Shown: one piece after another, positions 34,685 to 43,850 of the stretch
How the letters are laid out: each line of letters begins with the position of its first letter
How positions within the stretch are numbered: position 1 is the first letter of the stretch
DNA from: an uncultured Pelagibacteraceae bacterium
GTDB lineage: Bacteria; Pseudomonadota; Alphaproteobacteria; Pelagibacterales; Pelagibacteraceae
Assembly: GCA_902572005.1 (NCBI GenBank)
Contig: CACGEC010000004.1
Coordinates: 1-56,398, forward strand
Reading direction: 5' to 3'
Length of the DNA stretch: 56,398 bases
Program-made: the position numbers and the translations under genes
Notes under the pieces: model-generated
Told to the model about the DNA's origin: nothing
Seen by the model: the letters and a program-made list of their open reading frames with translations, nothing else
The model's database searches: none

Positions 34685-36157
34685 ATGGAAAACCTTTATT
34701 TAATGTTTGCTCCTTTGTTAAGTTCGAAATTGATGATTGTTTTAGTTTTTGGAACTTTGTTCGGTTTGATACTTGGAGTGTTACCAGGTCTTGGACCAAC
34801 CACAGGTGGAGCATTAATTTTACCATTTACTATGACTTTAGATCCTCTATCAGCAATTGTTTTATTAACAGCTATTTATTGTTCAGCCACATATGGTGGA
34901 GCAATAACTGCAGTATTAATAAATACTCCTGGCACGCCAGCTGCCGCAGCAACTTGTCTTGATGGTTATCCACTTGCTCAAAAAGGAGAAGCAGGTAGAG
35001 CCTTAGGTATGGCGACAGTATCAAGTACTATTGGAGGTATCTTTAGTGTGATTGTTTTAGTCTTTTTTGCTCCACTTCTTGCACAACTTGCTTATGAATT
35101 TGGACAACCAGAATATTTTGCTTTAGCAATTTTTGGTTTAACAATGTTGGCATCTATTGGTGAAGGAAGTCCGATTAAGAATCTAATAGCTGGAGCTTTT
35201 GGAATATTGATATCTACTATTGGTAAAGATTTTATGACATCTATAGAGAGATTTACTTATGGAATTAATGAATTATCAGAGGGAATAGGATTTATTCCTG
35301 TAGTTGTTGGATTATTTGCCATAAGTGAAATGTTAACACAGTCAACTTCGTTGGATCAAATTTTTAAGAGAGTAGCTTTAAAAGCAGTGAAACTTCCATC
35401 AATATTAGATTATAAAAAAACTTGGAAAACTATTTTAAGATCTTCAGGAATAGGATCTTTTATAGGAGTATTACCAGCTGAAGGAGGGACAGTGGCTTCT
35501 CTCATAGGATATTCTGAAGCAAAAAGATGGTCTAAAAATCCAGAGGAATTTGGAAAAGGTTCAGTAGAGGGAATTGCAGGAGCTGAAGCAGCTAACAATG
35601 CGGCTACTGGAGGAGCAATGGTTCCTACTTTAGCTCTAGGAATCCCAGGAAGTGCAACAACTGCAGTAATTTTAACAGGATTAATAATTCATGGGGTTAG
35701 ACCTGGCCCTGATTTATTTAGAGAGCAGCCTGAATTTTTGTACGGTATTTTTGGGTCAATGTTGATAGCAAATATCTTATTTTTCATATTTGGTTTTTTT
35801 GGCGCAAAAATATTTGCACGAATTACTTTAGTTCCAAACAAATTATTATGGCCAATGATTTTTGCTGTTTCTGTTTGTGGAACATACTCATTGAGTCAAT
35901 CAATGCTAGATGTGTGGATAATGTTATTTTTTGGAGTAATTGGTTTTTTTATGAGACGTTATGGTTTTTCAGTAGTTCCCGTCATAATTGGTTTAATATT
36001 AGGTGAATTAGTCGAGGGCACATTAAGACAATCTTTAGTAATCTTTGAGGGAAATTGGTTATTATTTTTAACGAGACCTATTGTAGTTACTTTTTTTATT
36101 TTATCTTTAATTGCATTAATTTTTCCATTATTAAGAAAGAAAAAAAAATATGAATGA
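34685..36157 (+). CDS. tctA: TctA-family large transporter subunit
   Basis: 490 residues, about 11-12 membrane segments. The hallmark N-terminal loops are LILGVLPGLGPTTGGALILPF and YGGAITAVLINTPGTPAAAATCLDGYPLAQ, repeated in altered form in the second half as IGVLPAEGGTVASLIGY and GGAMVPTLALGIPGSATTAVIL. It forms the sodium- or proton-driven permease with TctB. The start lies one base after the tctB stop; the end overlaps the SDR gene by eight bases, tying transport to catabolism. Confidence 0.93.
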   Translation: MENLYLMFAPLLSSKLMIVLVFGTLFGLILGVLPGLGPTTGGALILPFTMTLDPLSAIVLLTAIYCSATYGGAITAVLINTPGTPAAAATCLDGYPLAQKGEAGRALGMATVSSTIGGIFSVIVLVFFAPLLAQLAYEFGQPEYFALAIFGLTMLASIGEGSPIKNLIAGAFGILISTIGKDFMTSIERFTYGINELSEGIGFIPVVVGLFAISEMLTQSTSLDQIFKRVALKAVKLPSILDYKKTWKTILRSSGIGSFIGVLPAEGGTVASLIGYSEAKRWSKNPEEFGKGSVEGIAGAEAANNAATGGAMVPTLALGIPGSATTAVILTGLIIHGVRPGPDLFREQPEFLYGIFGSMLIANILFFIFGFFGAKIFARITLVPNKLLWPMIFAVSVCGTYSLSQSMLDVWIMLFFGVIGFFMRRYGFSVVPVIIGLILGELVEGTLRQSLVIFEGNWLLFLTRPIVVTFFILSLIALIFPLLRKKKKYE

Positions 36158-36899
36158 ATATAATTTTAAAGGCAGAACTGCTGTAATTACAGGAGGTGCT
36201 CAAGGTTTTGGATTTGCAATATCAAAAAGAATAATAAATTCTGGAGGAAAAGTAATTATTTGGGATATAGACAAAAAAGCTGTTGAAATTGCTCAAAAAG
36301 AAATCAATTCTAAAAATTTTAGTTTTCAAATTGTTGATATAACTGATTTCAAAGATGTAGAAAAATCAGTGGAAGATTTAGAGAAACAGTTTGGTAAGGT
36401 AGATATCTTTGTAAATAACGCAGGAATGACCGGGATGAATGCTAAAGTTTGGGACTACCCATTAAATGAATGGAAAAAAGTAATAGAATTAAATTTAAAT
36501 GCCACTTTTTATTGTTGTAAAGCTATTGTTCCACATATGATTAAAAATAATTATGGAAGAATAGTTAATATTGCTTCAATTGCAGGAAAAGAGGGAAATC
36601 CAAATGCTAGTGCATATAGTACCTCTAAAGCAGGTGTAATAGGATTGACTAAGTCATTAGGTAAAGAACTTTCAGATAAAGATATTGCAGTGAATTGTGT
36701 TACGCCAGCAGCTGCAAAAACAAGAATTTTTGATCAAATGACAAAAGAGCATATTGATTATATGTTATCAAAAATACCAAGAAATCGTTTTGCAAAAGTA
36801 GATGAATTAGCTTCTTTAGTTTGTTGGTTAGCAAGTGAAGAAAATTCTTTTAGTACAGCAGCAGTATTTGATTTAAGTGGTGGAAGGGCAACTTATTAA
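36150..36899 (+). CDS. Short-chain dehydrogenase, candidate 2-keto-3-deoxy-sugar-acid dehydrogenase
   Basis: 249 residues, classical SDR. NAD(P)-binding loop TGGAQGFGFAI (about 11-21), Asp after beta-2 (WDID, suggesting NAD), NNAG, catalytic Ser in NIASIAGKEG, Tyr about 156 and Lys about 160 in YSTSKAG. In the rhamnonate/fuconate diketo route an SDR oxidises the 2-keto-3-deoxy acid at C4 before an FAH hydrolase acts; this gene is followed by exactly such a hydrolase. Substrate is therefore inferred from context. It overlaps tctA by eight bases. Confidence 0.88.
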   Translation: MNEYNFKGRTAVITGGAQGFGFAISKRIINSGGKVIIWDIDKKAVEIAQKEINSKNFSFQIVDITDFKDVEKSVEDLEKQFGKVDIFVNNAGMTGMNAKVWDYPLNEWKKVIELNLNATFYCCKAIVPHMIKNNYGRIVNIASIAGKEGNPNASAYSTSKAGVIGLTKSLGKELSDKDIAVNCVTPAAAKTRIFDQMTKEHIDYMLSKIPRNRFAKVDELASLVCWLASEENSFSTAAVFDLSGGRATY

Positions 36900-36911
36900 A
36901 AAGGAGAAAAT

Positions 36912-37760
36912 ATGAAATTATGTAGATTGGGAGAAATTGGAAAAGAAAAACCAGCTATAATTGATAAGGAGAATAATTATCGTGATTTATCATCTATTAT
37001 AAAAGATTTAAATCCTGAAACTTTAAATTTTGATACTATTAAAAAGATTTCAGATACAGATATTGCAAGTCTTCCAAAATTAGACTCAAGTTTAAGAATA
37101 GGTGCTTGTGTGTCCAAACCTTCAAAATTTATTGGTATTGGATTAAATTTTAAAGATCATGCTGAGGAACAGAATTTACCAATTCCAAAAGAACCAATAA
37201 TCTTCTCAAAATTCACTAGTTGTATTACAGGCCCCAATGATCCCATCGTAGTTCCAAAAGATTCAAATCACACAGATTGGGAAGTTGAACTGGGTTTTGT
37301 TATTGGAAAAAAAGCAATTAATGTAAGTGTAGATAATGCTATGGACCATGTACTTGGTTTTTTTCTAGTAAACGATGTCAGTGAAAGGAATTTTCAAAAA
37401 AATAAGGGACTTACTTGGGATAAGGGCAAGGGCTTTGATACTTTTGGACCAATAGGACCTTATATAGTTACTAAAGATGAGCTACCTGACTTTCAAAAAT
37501 TAAATATGTTTTTAGAAGTTGATGGCAAGAGAATGCAAACTGGAAATACAGAACAAATGATTTTTGATATTAAAACATTAGTATCTTACATGAGCTCATG
37601 TATGAGTTTGCATCCTGGCGACATTTGCTGTACCGGAACACCTCCTGGTGTAGGAGAAAATATGTCTCCTCCTCATTTTTTAAAAGGTGGTGAAGAAGTT
37701 GTGTTAGGAGTTGATAAACTTGGAGAACAAAAACATAAAGTAATTCCTTATAAAGAATAA
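36912..37760 (+). CDS. FAH-family hydrolase, candidate 2,4-diketo-3-deoxy-sugar-acid hydrolase
   Basis: 282 residues. The catalytic FAH domain occupies about 75-275: IGIGLNFKDHAEE, PIIFSKFTSCITGP, DWEVELGFVIGKKA (metal-binding acidic residues), GFFLVNDVSERNFQ, KGFDTFGPIGPYIV and PGDICCTGTPPGVG. The whole pattern, including the ~70-residue N-terminal lid (MKLCRLGEIGKEKPAIID), is like the enzymes that cleave 2,4-diketo-3-deoxy-rhamnonate or -fuconate to pyruvate and lactate. A strong AAGGAG site precedes the ATG, 12 bases after the SDR stop. Confidence 0.88.
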   Translation: MKLCRLGEIGKEKPAIIDKENNYRDLSSIIKDLNPETLNFDTIKKISDTDIASLPKLDSSLRIGACVSKPSKFIGIGLNFKDHAEEQNLPIPKEPIIFSKFTSCITGPNDPIVVPKDSNHTDWEVELGFVIGKKAINVSVDNAMDHVLGFFLVNDVSERNFQKNKGLTWDKGKGFDTFGPIGPYIVTKDELPDFQKLNMFLEVDGKRMQTGNTEQMIFDIKTLVSYMSSCMSLHPGDICCTGTPPGVGENMSPPHFLKGGEEVVLGVDKLGEQKHKVIPYKE

Positions 37761-37766
37761 TTTTTA

Positions 37767-38474
37767 ATGTTTGAAATTTTTATTGCACTAGGTGCTGGAC
37801 TTGTAAGTTTTTTGTCTCCGTGTGTTTTACCTCTTATTCCCGGTTATATTTCATACATTTCTGGAAGCTCATTAAATGAATTGATTGAAAAAAAAAGCAT
37901 TAATCTTCTTCCAATTATTTTATTTACTGTTGGATTTTCAATTGTTTTTATAGTATTTGGTGCTGCCTCTACATTTTTAGGGCAAGTCTTACTTAAAAAT
38001 TCATACGAGTTAAGAATAGCTGCAGGTTTAATTATTGTCATTCTTTCTCTTCATATAATTGGAATAATTAATATCAAATTTCTAAACTATGAAAAAAGAA
38101 TGCAAACAAATTCTAATACTAATTTCTATAGCCCAATTTTAATTGGAATGGCATTTGCTTTTGGATGGACGCCCTGTATTGGTCCTATATTAGGTTCAAT
38201 TTTAGTCCTCGCAGCTACAGAGGAGAGTTTAAATAAGGGTGTCATATTGTTATTTTCTTATTCATTAGGTTTAGCAATACCATTCATTTTATCGGGCTAC
38301 CTGATACAAAGATTTCTGATATTTTCTAAAAACTTCAAAAAAAATATTGGTTTAGTATCAAAAATTGGAGGGATTATTCTTTTAATAACGGGAGTTTTGA
38401 TATTAACTAACCAATTACAAGCTTTGGGATATTATCTACTAAATATTTTTCCATTCTTACAAAATTTTGGATAA
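37767..38474 (+). CDS. ccdA: CcdA-type thiol-disulfide membrane transporter
   Basis: 235 residues with six membrane segments. Redox cysteines in SFLSPCVLPLIPGYISYISG (Cys19) and FGWTPCIGPILGSIL (about Cys136), each followed by the proline-rich family motif. Moves reducing power from cytoplasmic thioredoxin to the periplasm, mainly for cytochrome c maturation. It is six bases after the FAH gene, so it may ride on the same transcript although functionally unrelated; two or more cytochrome c clients could exist. Confidence 0.92.
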   Translation: MFEIFIALGAGLVSFLSPCVLPLIPGYISYISGSSLNELIEKKSINLLPIILFTVGFSIVFIVFGAASTFLGQVLLKNSYELRIAAGLIIVILSLHIIGIINIKFLNYEKRMQTNSNTNFYSPILIGMAFAFGWTPCIGPILGSILVLAATEESLNKGVILLFSYSLGLAIPFILSGYLIQRFLIFSKNFKKNIGLVSKIGGIILLITGVLILTNQLQALGYYLLNIFPFLQNFG

Positions 38475-38482
38475 AAATAATT

Positions 38483-39067
38483 ATGAAAATTTATCAAATA
38501 GACTCTAGCGCAAGAAAAGAAGGTTCTACATCAAGAGCCTTAGCTAAAAAGCTACTAGACAAAATTAAAAAACCAGAAGATGAAGTTATCTATAGAGATT
38601 TGGATGATGAAATGGTTTTTGTTTCAGGACTTACAGAGTCTGGAATGAAAATAGACAAAAAAGATCAAACAGAACATCATAAAAAAATGTTTGAACTGTC
38701 AGACATATTGGTTAAGGAATTAAAAGATAGTGATATTATAATTATATCTGCTCCGATTTATAATTATGGACCACCTGCAACTTTAAAAGCTTGGTCTGAT
38801 CTTGCAGCAAGAGTAGGAGAAACTTTTAGATTTAAACCTGACGGTAGAAGAGAAGGTTTATTAAAAAATAAAAAAGCATACTTAGTTATTACATCGGGGG
38901 GAACAAAACTTAATAGTAATGAGGATTTTCTTACTCCATGGTTAAAATTTATTTTAAATTTTTTTGGGATTGAAAAAATTGATACTATTTGTGCTGATCA
39001 AATGTCGATTGATCATGAAAAGTCAATTAAAGAGGCTGAGAAACAAATTAAAGATTTAATCATTTAA
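38483..39067 (+). CDS. AzoR-like FMN-dependent NAD(P)H oxidoreductase
   Basis: 194 residues, flavodoxin fold. FMN phosphate loop SSARKEGSTSRALAKKLLD at the N-terminus, APIYNYGPPATLKAWSDLAARVGETFRF in the middle and VITSGGTKLNS, all characteristic of the azoreductase/NAD(P)H dehydrogenase (quinone) group. It probably reduces quinones in the cytoplasm. Eight bases downstream of ccdA and overlapping the next gene by one base. Confidence 0.87.
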   Translation: MKIYQIDSSARKEGSTSRALAKKLLDKIKKPEDEVIYRDLDDEMVFVSGLTESGMKIDKKDQTEHHKKMFELSDILVKELKDSDIIIISAPIYNYGPPATLKAWSDLAARVGETFRFKPDGRREGLLKNKKAYLVITSGGTKLNSNEDFLTPWLKFILNFFGIEKIDTICADQMSIDHEKSIKEAEKQIKDLII

Positions 39068-39354
39068 TGAATAATAAAATTAAAACTGATGATGTAATAT
39101 TTAATTTTTTTAAACAAATTTGTGATGAAAAAGATGATCAAAAATGTATTGAACTAGGTAATAGCTGGATAGTTGCAATGGAAAAAAATCTTAAAAGTAT
39201 GGAAGAAAGTTTAGATAATAAAGATAAAATTAAATTCTTAGAGGATATCAAAAATAATCGAGATCACCTCAATAGTCTCAAAGGCAAAAGCTCAACACAA
39301 TGGCGTGAGTATGCAACTGAATGTATGGTTGAAATAATGGATAATAAAGTATAA
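39067..39354 (+). CDS. Small hypothetical protein
   Basis: 95 residues, acidic-basic mixed, predicted mostly helical, with no membrane segment or signal. Notable parts are FFKQICDEKDDQKCIELGNSWIVAMEKNLKSMEESL and STQWREYATECMVEIMDNK; three cysteines (QICDE, QKCIE, TECMV) are spread along it. The ATG overlaps the stop of the azoreductase-like gene, so co-translation is likely. I do not recognise a family. Confidence 0.6.
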   Translation: MNNKIKTDDVIFNFFKQICDEKDDQKCIELGNSWIVAMEKNLKSMEESLDNKDKIKFLEDIKNNRDHLNSLKGKSSTQWREYATECMVEIMDNKV

Positions 39355-39364
39355 GTATTTAGTT

Positions 39365-39429
39365 AAAAGGGGTGTCTTTACAGACTGAGATTAAACCCAA
39401 CGAACCTGTCCGGTAATTCAGAAAGGGAT
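39365..39429 (+). ncRNA. TPP riboswitch (THI element)
   Basis: The THI-box order is intact: GGGGTGTC (39369-39376), CTGAGATTA (39385-39393), AACCC, then GAACCTGTCCGGTAATTC, and a closing AAAGGGA. CUGAGA and ACCUGxxCxGG are the pyrimidine- and pyrophosphate-binding parts of the aptamer. The last AAGGG pairs in P1 and is also the Shine-Dalgarno sequence of the ATG at 39434, so thiamine pyrophosphate binding would block translation. The P3 arm is very short, a compact form. Confidence 0.93.
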
Positions 39430-39433
39430 AACA

Positions 39434-40876
39434 ATGGATAAAACATATTTTTTAAGTCAATCTACCTCATTAATTTTAGTTATTGTTATAAGTTTAATAT
39501 TTGTTTTTTTAGGTCTGTATAATTCAAAAAAATATCAAGGACTAAATAATTATTTAACAGCCAATAGAAACATTGGTTTATTTTCTTTAACTACAAGTTT
39601 AACTGCGTCAGCTTTAGGAGCATGGATTTTATTTGGCCCAGCCTCAGCAGCGACCTGGGGAGGAATAGGTGCCATCATAGGATATTCACTAGGTACAGCT
39701 TTTCCGATGTTTTTTTTAATATATTTAGGAAAAAAAATTAGAAAAGAGTTTCCTAAAGGATCATCTTTAATTGAGTTTTTGAGAAAAAAGTTTGGAAAAA
39801 GCCTATTTAAACTTATTCTGTTAATGACAATTTTTTACATGTTTATTTTTTTATGTGCTGAAGTTACAGCGGTCGCAGTCTTAATAAATTATATATCTGG
39901 TACTGAACTTTGGATTACGGCTTTAATTGTACTACTATCTACTCTTGTATATACTTTGTACGGAGGTTTGAGAGCATCGATATTTACAGACAATATACAA
40001 ATGGTTGTAATTGGAATTCTTTTGTTAATTTCGTTTCTTTATATAAATTCTTTTACAGGATCTAAGTTTTCCTTTGAGTTTATAAAAGATAAAAATCCTC
40101 AACTTTTAAGTCCATCCTATATACCAAGCTATACAGCTGGTTTAACTTTTTTTATTGCAGTTGCTGCTACAAATTTATTTCATCAGGGTAATTGGCAAAG
40201 AGTTTATGCGGCAAAAAATTTTGAAACTTTAAGGAAAAGCTTAATTATATCTTTCTTTATAATAATACCAGTAGTCTTTTATATGGGGTTTACTGGAATG
40301 GTTGCTTTTTCAATAGATCCAACTATCAGACCTGATTTAGGATTTTTTACATTATTACTTCAAGAGCAAACAGAGTTGTTGTCTTTATTTATTATAGTGC
40401 TTGGTTTAGCTTTAACAATTTCTACGGTTGACACTTTGGTAAATGCAATATCAAGTTTAATTGTTGTAGATGGCAAAGCAACATTTAGCTTAAATAAAAA
40501 AACAAATTATTTAAATTTTTCTAAATATATAATTTTATTTTTATCTTTAATTTCGTTTATTATTGCATCTAAAGGATTTGATATTTTATATTTATTTTTA
40601 TTGGCTGATTTATTCTGTTGTGCTTTTGTATTGACTATTTTTTACAGCTTTTATAATAAGAATATTAATGAAAAAACTGCCTATGTCTCAATTATAATTG
40701 GGTTAATTGGTGGTTTTTTAATGTTTCCATCTCCAGATTTTTCAAAAAGCTTACTTGTTGGAGTCTTGATGCCTAAAGAACTGTTTGGACCTTTTGTAGC
40801 ACAGTCATTATTATTTTTGTCTTTTGTAATTGCAACTTTTTTACCTTTAGTAGTTTTTAAAGCTAAAAAGTTTTAA
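39434..40876 (+). CDS. thiV: SSS-family permease under TPP control, thiamine-precursor transporter ThiV-like
   Basis: 480 residues, about 13 membrane segments, sodium:solute symporter family (SLTASALGAWILFGPASAATWGGIG; YTLYGGLRASIFTDNIQM; NLFHQGNWQRVYAAKN). Being placed directly behind a TPP riboswitch points to thiamine or its pyrimidine precursor. In cultured SAR11, a permease of this family in the same arrangement (thiV) is proposed to import the pyrimidine HMP. That role is established knowledge for homologues, not shown here. Confidence 0.87.
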   Translation: MDKTYFLSQSTSLILVIVISLIFVFLGLYNSKKYQGLNNYLTANRNIGLFSLTTSLTASALGAWILFGPASAATWGGIGAIIGYSLGTAFPMFFLIYLGKKIRKEFPKGSSLIEFLRKKFGKSLFKLILLMTIFYMFIFLCAEVTAVAVLINYISGTELWITALIVLLSTLVYTLYGGLRASIFTDNIQMVVIGILLLISFLYINSFTGSKFSFEFIKDKNPQLLSPSYIPSYTAGLTFFIAVAATNLFHQGNWQRVYAAKNFETLRKSLIISFFIIIPVVFYMGFTGMVAFSIDPTIRPDLGFFTLLLQEQTELLSLFIIVLGLALTISTVDTLVNAISSLIVVDGKATFSLNKKTNYLNFSKYIILFLSLISFIIASKGFDILYLFLLADLFCCAFVLTIFYSFYNKNINEKTAYVSIIIGLIGGFLMFPSPDFSKSLLVGVLMPKELFGPFVAQSLLFLSFVIATFLPLVVFKAKKF

Positions 40877-40923
40877 TATTACTCGATTGTATTAGGTGAA
40901 TTTATCGCTATATATCTGTCTTG

Positions 40924-41859
40924 ATGACAGACAATCAGATAATTATTAACGCCCTCTCCAAAGTTTATGATAATGGTTTTGATGCACTTAAAAAGATTAA
41001 TATTAATGTTAAAAAAGGTGAAATTCTTGCAATGCTTGGACCAAATGGTGCAGGTAAGACAACTTTAATTAGTATAATTTGTGGCATTGTCACTCCTTCA
41101 TCTGGGACTGTTACTGTAGATGGTTTTGATATAATAAAAAATTACCGTGAAACTAGATCTAGAATAGGGATGGTTCCACAAGAATTAAATTTAGAATCTT
41201 TTGAAACAGTTTTTGACACTGTATCATATTCAAGGGGTCTATATGGCAAATCTCCAAAACCAGAACATATAGAAAAAATTTTAAAAGACTTAAGTTTATG
41301 GGACAAAAAAGATCAAAGATTAAAACAATTGTCAGGCGGAATGAAAAGAAGAGTTTTAATTGCTAAAGCCTTATCTCATGAACCAAAAATATTATTTTTA
41401 GATGAACCAACAGCTGGAGTTGATGTTGAACTTAGAAGAGACATGTGGAAAGTTGTTGATAATCTTAGAAAAACAGGGGTCACTATTATTTTAACTACTC
41501 ATTATATTGAGGAAGCCGAAGCTATTGCTGACCGTGTTGCTGTTATTAATCAAGGTGAAATCATAGTAGTTGAAGATAAAAAAGAACTAATTAAGAAAAT
41601 GGGTCATAAAAAATTGAATATTGAATTACAGGAGAGAATTACTGAAATTCCTAAAGATTTAGCTAAATATAATCTTGAAATAGATGATGAACATATGTCT
41701 TTAATTTATACTTATAATGTCGGAACCGAAAAAACCGGTATTACTAATTTGTTGCAAGATTTAAAAGATACCGGATTAAAATTAAAAGATTTAAAAACAG
41801 AGCAAAGCAATCTAGAGAAAATATTTGTCAATTTAGTTAAGGAGAATAATGAAATTTAA
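40924..41859 (+). CDS. ABC transporter ATP-binding protein (ABC-2 exporter type)
   Basis: 311 residues from the ATG at 40924 (a TTG at 40921 is adjacent). Walker [11 protein letters not shown]-loop [10 protein letters not shown], signature LSGGMKRR and Walker [14 protein letters not shown] ~70-residue C-terminal tail follows the ATPase. The NodI/CcmA-like pattern with the following ABC-2 permease suggests export, perhaps of a lipid, sugar or toxic compound; nothing decides the substrate. It ends in an 11-base overlap with the permease gene. Confidence 0.9.
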   Translation: MTDNQIIINALSKVYDNGFDALKKININVKKGEILAMLGPNGAGKTTLISIICGIVTPSSGTVTVDGFDIIKNYRETRSRIGMVPQELNLESFETVFDTVSYSRGLYGKSPKPEHIEKILKDLSLWDKKDQRLKQLSGGMKRRVLIAKALSHEPKILFLDEPTAGVDVELRRDMWKVVDNLRKTGVTIILTTHYIEEAEAIADRVAVINQGEIIVVEDKKELIKKMGHKKLNIELQERITEIPKDLAKYNLEIDDEHMSLIYTYNVGTEKTGITNLLQDLKDTGLKLKDLKTEQSNLEKIFVNLVKENNEI

Positions 41860-42616
41860 TTATTACGGTTTTAAAGCCATATATTTTCACGAAATGAACA
41901 GATTCTACAGAACGGTAGGTCAGTCTCTTCTCTCACCAGTTATATCTACATCATTATATTTTGTTGTTTTTGGCTCAGTGATTGGTGGCTATATACAAAA
42001 AATTGATGGCGTAAGTTATGGCTCGTATATTGTTCCAGGTTTATTAATGTTAACATTGCTAACCCAGTCAATAAGTAACACCTCATTTGGAATATTTTTT
42101 CCGAAATTTAATGGAACTATCAATGAGATTTTAGCAGCACCTATTTCAACACTTGAAACAGTTTTAGCTTTTGTTGGGGCAGGAGCTACCAAAACTTTAA
42201 TTGTCGGTGCTGTTATATATGCTACTGCTTCATTTTTTGCTGAAGTGACTGTTCAATATCCAATTTTAATGATATTTTTGTTAGTTTTAGTCTCTTTTAC
42301 TTTTGCATTATTTGGTTTTCTAATTGGTGTTGTTAGTAAAAACTTCGAACAAATGTCTATCATTCCATCATTAGTTATTACACCAATGGTTTTTTTAGGA
42401 GGAAGCTTATATTCTTTAGATATGTTGCCACCATTCTGGCAAACTGTTTCTTATTTTAATCCAGTAGTTTACTTGATTGACGGCTTAAGATTTTCATTTT
42501 ATGGAATATCAGATTTTAATATTTGGATAAGTGTAGGTTCAATGGTGTCATTTTTAGTGATATGCGTGATCGCTGTCTCAATATTATTAAAAAAAGGTTA
42601 TAATATAAAATCTTAA
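41849..42616 (+). CDS. ABC-2 type permease
   Basis: 255 residues, six membrane segments. NodJ/YadH-like pattern: [68 protein letters not shown] and a late [36 protein letters not shown]. Forms a homodimeric exporter with the ATPase encoded just before. It converges with the aminomethyltransferase-like gene, overlapping by four bases. Confidence 0.9.
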   Translation: MKFNYYGFKAIYFHEMNRFYRTVGQSLLSPVISTSLYFVVFGSVIGGYIQKIDGVSYGSYIVPGLLMLTLLTQSISNTSFGIFFPKFNGTINEILAAPISTLETVLAFVGAGATKTLIVGAVIYATASFFAEVTVQYPILMIFLLVLVSFTFALFGFLIGVVSKNFEQMSIIPSLVITPMVFLGGSLYSLDMLPPFWQTVSYFNPVVYLIDGLRFSFYGISDFNIWISVGSMVSFLVICVIAVSILLKKGYNIKS

Positions 42617-43767
42617 GAAGAGGCAATTTGTTTCTTAGGATCAAAAAAAGGTTTCTCCACTACAACACAATTTACTTCAATATCGTCAGTTTTAACTTTG
42701 AACTTATTACCTATATTTGATTGATTTATTTCAATCATGGCAAGAGCAATATTTTTTTTTAATCTAGGAGAATATACAGCTGAAGTAACTTTACCAACCT
42801 TTTTACCATCTTTAAAAATTGACCAAAAAGTTGTGTTAGGTCCTTTTAAAGGTTCACAATCTAATTCAAGACCAATTTGTTTTCTTTTAACTCCACTGTG
42901 TTTTATTTTTTTTAAAGCTTCTTTACCAATAAAATTAACGTCATTATCCAAATTTACTAAACGATCTAAACCTAATTCAAATGGATTTGTATTTATATCT
43001 GCGTCTGCATGATATGAAAGCATTCCACCTTCAATTCTTCTTATAGATGATGTATGACCTGGTTGAAGACCATGTTCTTTTCCTGCTTTCATTATTTTTT
43101 CATAAAGTTGATTTCCTTTAGATCCATCTCTTAAATAAATTTCATACCCAAGTTCACTTGACCAACCAGTTCTTGAAACAATCAGTGGAATTCCATCTAA
43201 ATTATACTCTCTTAACCAGTAATATTTTAAATCTTTGATGCTATCACCGAATAGTTTAATCATAATTTCCCCTGATGTCGGTCCCTGTAATTGTAATGGT
43301 GAAACATCAGGTTCAGTAATTTTAACATTTAACCCAGAGTTTACAGCTACTCCTTGAGCCCATAATAGAACATCACTATCTGCTAGAGATAGCCAAAAAT
43401 GATTTTCAGCTAATCTTAAAAGAACAGGATCATTTAAAATCCCTCCTTCGTTATTAGTGATTAATACGTATTTACATTGACCTATTGCTAATTTTGAAAG
43501 ATCTCTTGGTGTTAATAATTGAGTAAATTTATATGCATCTGGTCCAGTAATTTCTACTTGTCTTTCTACTGCAACATCACACAGAATTGCTTTTTCAATT
43601 AAATTCCAAAAATTTTGTTCAGGGTTTCCAAAATCTCTTGGAATATACATATGATTGTAAACAGAAAATCCAGTAGCACCCCATTTAACAGTTGAGTCAA
43701 AATACGGTGATTTTCTTATTTGAGTCCCAAAACCAAAATTTTTATTTACCATAATGGCTGATAACAC
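42613..43767 (-). CDS. GcvT-family aminomethyltransferase-like protein related to DmdA
   Basis: 384 residues (an in-frame Met6 is an alternative start). Folate-binding GcvT fold: VYNHMYIPRDFGN, DVAVERQVEITGPDAYKFTQLLTPRDLS, LSLADSDVLLWAQG, DVSPLQLQGPTSG and RTGWSSELGYEIYL. These resemble dimethylsulfoniopropionate demethylase DmdA, but its GCPNLIERIESG..SYGND region is replaced by GHTSSIRRIEGGMLSYHADAD, so the demethylated substrate may differ. A tetrahydrofolate-dependent demethylase of DMSP or another methylated compound is the best guess. No GcvH or GcvP is adjacent. Confidence 0.75.
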   Translation of the reverse strand: MLSAIMVNKNFGFGTQIRKSPYFDSTVKWGATGFSVYNHMYIPRDFGNPEQNFWNLIEKAILCDVAVERQVEITGPDAYKFTQLLTPRDLSKLAIGQCKYVLITNNEGGILNDPVLLRLAENHFWLSLADSDVLLWAQGVAVNSGLNVKITEPDVSPLQLQGPTSGEIMIKLFGDSIKDLKYYWLREYNLDGIPLIVSRTGWSSELGYEIYLRDGSKGNQLYEKIMKAGKEHGLQPGHTSSIRRIEGGMLSYHADADINTNPFELGLDRLVNLDNDVNFIGKEALKKIKHSGVKRKQIGLELDCEPLKGPNTTFWSIFKDGKKVGKVTSAVYSPRLKKNIALAMIEINQSNIGNKFKVKTDDIEVNCVVVEKPFFDPKKQIASS

Positions 43768-43793
43768 ATAGATTAAAAATTAAAAAGAAATAA

Positions 43794-43823
43794 AATAACT
43801 GACCCAGTAGTGGGCCAGTTATT
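43794..43823 (-). terminator. Intrinsic terminator of the isocitrate lyase gene
   Basis: On the minus strand: AATAACTG-G-CCCA, loop CTAC, TGGG-T-CAGTTATT, a 13-bp stem whose one non-Watson-Crick pair is a G-U on that strand, followed by TTATTTCTTTTT. It lies 28 bases after the aceA stop. On the plus strand the same pair would be an A-C mismatch, so it is best for the minus direction. Confidence 0.8.
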
Positions 43824-43850
43824 TACTAATACACAAGAGGAATTGTTTTA

